This document shows, piece after piece, positions 60,601 through 64,000 of a stretch of DNA of 64,000 nt. The position numbers and the translations under genes were made by a program. A model generated the notes under the pieces. It searched no databases and was not told the origin of the DNA. It saw only the letters and a list, made by a program, of their open reading frames with translations. This stretch comes from Niebla homalea (lineage: Eukaryota; Ascomycota; Lecanoromycetes; Lecanorales; Ramalinaceae): NCBI GenBank assembly GCA_019925105.1, contig JAHGAU010000042.1, positions 204,145 to 268,144 on the forward strand. Reading direction: 5' to 3'. Position 1 is the first letter of the stretch, and each line of letters opens with the position of its first letter.

Positions 60601-63600
60601 TTTAAGGTCTTATTTTAAGTTTATAATTATGATATTATTAATCTTAAGTCGTTTATTCTGAATTATTTTTTATATCCTTTTTCCGTTATTCTTAAGAACT
60701 TCCTTAATAATTATAATCTTCTTATAACGTATATAATTAAGGTTTAATACGTTTTTTATAAGTTAATTTATCTTTTTTTTAAAATATAATAAAAGTTATA
60801 TTAAATATATTATAAGGAATACGATATTATTAATTAATAAGATCCGTTTAACGTTTAAAGCCTACTTTTTTAATAGTCCGATAATTTATTAAAGTTCTTT
60901 TTTCTTTCTGGTTTTTATTTTTCTTTTCGGTTTTTTTTTTATTTACTTTTTAATTTATATAAATTTAACTCTTTTTTTTAAATCATTATCTTTAACTTAT
61001 CGTCGCTTTATAGCTATATTTATTATTATGCTTATTTCGTAATTAACGTTTTTATTAAAAGGGTATCCTTCCTTTATAGTAATAACTTTATAATTAAAGT
61101 TATTAATAACTCCTTTATTATCGATTTTATTAAGGACCTTTCTTTCTTCTTATATAGTTAAGGCGATAATTATTACGTTTATTAATACGTTTAATTAATC
61201 GGTAAGCGGTATAATTATAAATAATAATAATAATTAATAATCCGTATTATAATAGCCGTTTTTACGGTCTTAATCCTTCTCTTATATATATCTCTTTTTA
61301 TTAAAGCTTACGTTATTTCCATTAAATCTTTATTTATAACTTATATATTCTTCCGTTAAGAATATATTATAATATTTATAATAAATAAAATATAATTTTA
61401 TATTAAACGATTTAAAGCTATTAATATAAAGGTTTCTGGATTTAACCGGATTAAATAATTTTAAAGTAAATTAATTATTTCCTTTAATATTTTAATTAAT
61501 ATATAAATTCTATTAATAATTCTATAGCCCTTAATTTATGTTTTCCGCTTAATTATTAATATTCTATTAAAATAAATTTTAAGGTTGGTTCTAATATTTA
61601 AGTTATTAAGGTAGTATTATTTATAATAATTATATTAACGTTATTTATATTATTAAAACGTCTTAAAGTTTTTTATTTATATAATTCTAGGGGTATTTAA
61701 TTTATTATATTCTTTTTATTTATAATATTTATATAATTCTATTATAATTAATATATATTAAATTTGTTTTTAACGTAACTTCTTAAAGGTCTCCGTTTAT
61801 ATAATTTAATTAATTTATAAATATCCAAGCTTTAAGATTTATTTCTTTATCCTTTTTTTCTTTTTTAAGCTCCCGCTTTTTTTTTATTTTTTCCGTAATC
61901 CGTTTTATTTTAAAATATACTTTATAAAGATTAAGCTTTTTATATATATCCTTTATTAAATATTTACGGAGCTTTATATCCGTTAAATTATTCTTAAAAC
62001 GATTAATTACGTCTTTTAATATATATTTAATTATTTTATTTATTATATTCTTTAACCTTTTAAGTCCAATATTTTTTCCGTTTAAATTATATATAATATA
62101 AAGTATATATTTATAATAATTAAAAATAAAATTAATTTTTTAAAATAATATTTTAATATTATTTACCGCTTATTCCGTAAGGTTATCGGGATTTAATTCT
62201 AAGAATTCTTAACTTAATAATTTCTAGAAGTTCTTTATATCTTTTTTTATAACGTTATTTATCGCTTTATTTATAAGTAAAACTTTAATTTCTAATTACT
62301 CTATTTAATACATTACGTCTTTTTTAAATTTTATATTTATTATATTTATTTATTAATTAAGGGAAGTATCTTTTCTGATTTTTTCTTATATATTACGGAT
62401 CCATCTTTATATATTATTTAATCTACCTTCCTATTTATTTAATTTTTTTAATCCATAGAATAATATCTTAATCCCGGGTTATATTATAATTCTTTATTAT
62501 AAAGTTTCCGATAATTTTAAGGTAAAAGTTGGGATTATTAATAATATTATAGAGTTTTCTTTTATATTTAATTTTATTATTATTATTAAGGAAAATACTT
62601 AGAATTATTTAAGTACCTTTTTTACTTTATATATATTAATTAATTACCCTTTAAATTTAAAGGATTAAGGGATTTTTAATAATATTTTATTACTTCTTAA
62701 GGAAAAATTAATAAAGTTTATTATTAAGTAATCCTCGATAATATTTATAATTATTAATAAATACGGGATGGCCCCGTGATTTATATGAATTTATCTTAAT
62801 TTTTTCTATCCTTCATTTAATATAAAGTAAAAGGATATATACTTTTTTTAATAAAGAAAATAAAATAATAATAGGGGGGGTAATAATACCGTAATTAATT
62901 CCTTGGTTTATATAATAATATTTAATTTTATTTTTCTTATTTTAAGGGTATTAAGATATATATAAAATAAAATATATTATCGTTAATATATTATTAATAT
63001 TAATAAGGGTATTTTAAAGAAAGGGGTTTATAGTTACTCTGAATAATTATATTTTATTTTTATCTTTTTTTTTTTTAAAGAAAGGATTAAGTTAATATAT
63101 AATTATATAACGTTAATAAGGATCCTTCTAATCTCTTAAGTTATTATATAAGTATATATAAATAATAACTTATTATAAGTCTATATTTCCCTTTTAAATT
63201 AAAGTAAGTTCTGGTTATCTATTTTAATCTTTTTTACCTTTTATACGGAAAAGTTTTAAAGAGGGTACCGTTAAATTAAATAAGTCTTATACTATTAACC
63301 GTTATATATTATTATTAATATTCCTGGTATATATATGATATAATTATTATTATAAATATATTTATCTTTATTCTTTTTTATTAATTCCCTTAATTAATTT
63401 TATTACTTATTTCTTTTTATTATTTATTCTTTTAATTTGCTCTTTGATTTTTCGATTCTTAGTTATTCAATTTATAGTTCGAGATAAAGGGCCTATTACG
63501 TCCGGCCAGTATATTATATAGTTTACGGTTATTTCCCAGGAATTTTAAAAACCGGTTTAAACCTTTATAAATGGTCTAGAACCTAATTACCGCTTAAATA

Positions 63601-64000
63601 ACTTTTAGCTTAACAATTTATATTCTAATAAAAACATCTCTTTAAAAGGTATATACGATTGCTTAAGCCTTATTAAGAAATCTTATTTTTATTACCCTTA
63701 TTGTTAAAATATACGGTTTAATTCGGTTATTTTAATAACTATTAAGAAGTCTTATATATTTATTAATATTAAGGTACCCGGTATCGCTTATAAGTCTTAA
63801 AAGATCGTTTACCCGGTATAAAATAGTCTTTAAGACTAATTCTATATCTCTAAAAATATATATAATACTCCGAATTAAATTAAGAAGTCTTACTTATAAT
63901 GGATAAGTTAATTACTCGGAATTATTTTATAAGATTTACGGTTCGGTTACTCGGGATAATTTAATAAAACTTATAATTTAATCGGGTTTAATTATTTATA

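Larger units (their letters stand above)
47800..64000. mobile_element. RIP-degraded repeat block (ancient transposon DNA)
   Basis: More than 16 kb of extremely AT-rich DNA in which CA and TG dinucleotides are nearly absent, TA is in great excess and CG survives. This is the product of repeat-induced point mutation (C to T in CpA context on both strands) acting on repeated DNA. No open frame longer than about 70 codons exists and no transposon domain can be read. The sharp onset near 47.8 kb marks the euchromatin edge; the block runs off the window. It may be a centromeric, subtelomeric or interstitial heterochromatin island. Confidence 0.85.

Noticed and set aside
47800..64000. CRISPR array or mitochondrial DNA as explanation of the AT-rich block
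   Set aside because: No regularly spaced repeats and no mitochondrial genes; the dinucleotide pattern is that of RIP and the flank is contiguous nuclear DNA.

Overview
The window is nuclear DNA of a filamentous ascomycete. Genes are broken by short GT-AG introns (about 45-200 nt), run on both strands and are widely spaced. The gene set (microsomal P450s, a PTH11-like rhodopsin-domain protein, tyrosinase, a class I myosin with an acidic DDW end, DHA2-type MFS) is typical of Pezizomycotina. The zinc-finger/DUF7580 pairs and the RIP-mutated AT block fit a Dothideomycete, but that placement is inference.

Layout. 1-1.6 kb: intergenic with microsatellites. 1.6-7.4 kb: two complete P450 genes on the minus strand. 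8.1-9.8 kb: eight-exon rhodopsin-domain membrane protein. 10.5-11.6 kb: D-2-hydroxyacid dehydrogenase. 12.2-14.2 kb: zinc/cadmium CDF transporter. 14.6-15.4 kb: DUF202/YidH membrane protein. 15.9-17.9 kb: secreted tyrosinase. 19.2-27.5 kb: two copies of a divergent two-gene module. Each copy has a C2H2 zinc-finger protein on the minus strand facing a DUF7580 (HeLo/SesA-like start) protein on the plus strand. In copy 1 the DUF7580 partner is broken by two frameshifts and truncated. In copy 2 both genes look intact and the zinc-finger protein has a long C-terminal extension. 27.9-32.2 kb: divergent class I myosin. 32.6-33.9 kb: unrecognised hypothetical gene. 34.8-39.2 kb: tandem array of four paralogues of a helical family I do not recognise. 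40.3-41.2 kb: ORF split by one in-frame TAA. 42.6-44.4 kb: MFS efflux transporter. 46.0-46.9 kb: ANCHR/ZFYVE19-like B-box protein.

From about 47.8 kb to the end the sequence changes abruptly to extreme AT richness. CA and TG dinucleotides are nearly absent, TA is in great excess and CG is kept. That is the signature of repeat-induced point mutation (RIP) on old transposons. No gene is supportable there; a few short unmutated or GC-rich islands stand out.

No polyketide, NRPS or terpene backbone gene is present, so the P450s, tyrosinase and transporter are not argued to form a biosynthetic cluster. The most unusual content lies between 19 and 41 kb: duplicated defence-like gene pairs, a divergent myosin and a lineage-specific tandem gene family, all close to a RIP-degraded repeat block.
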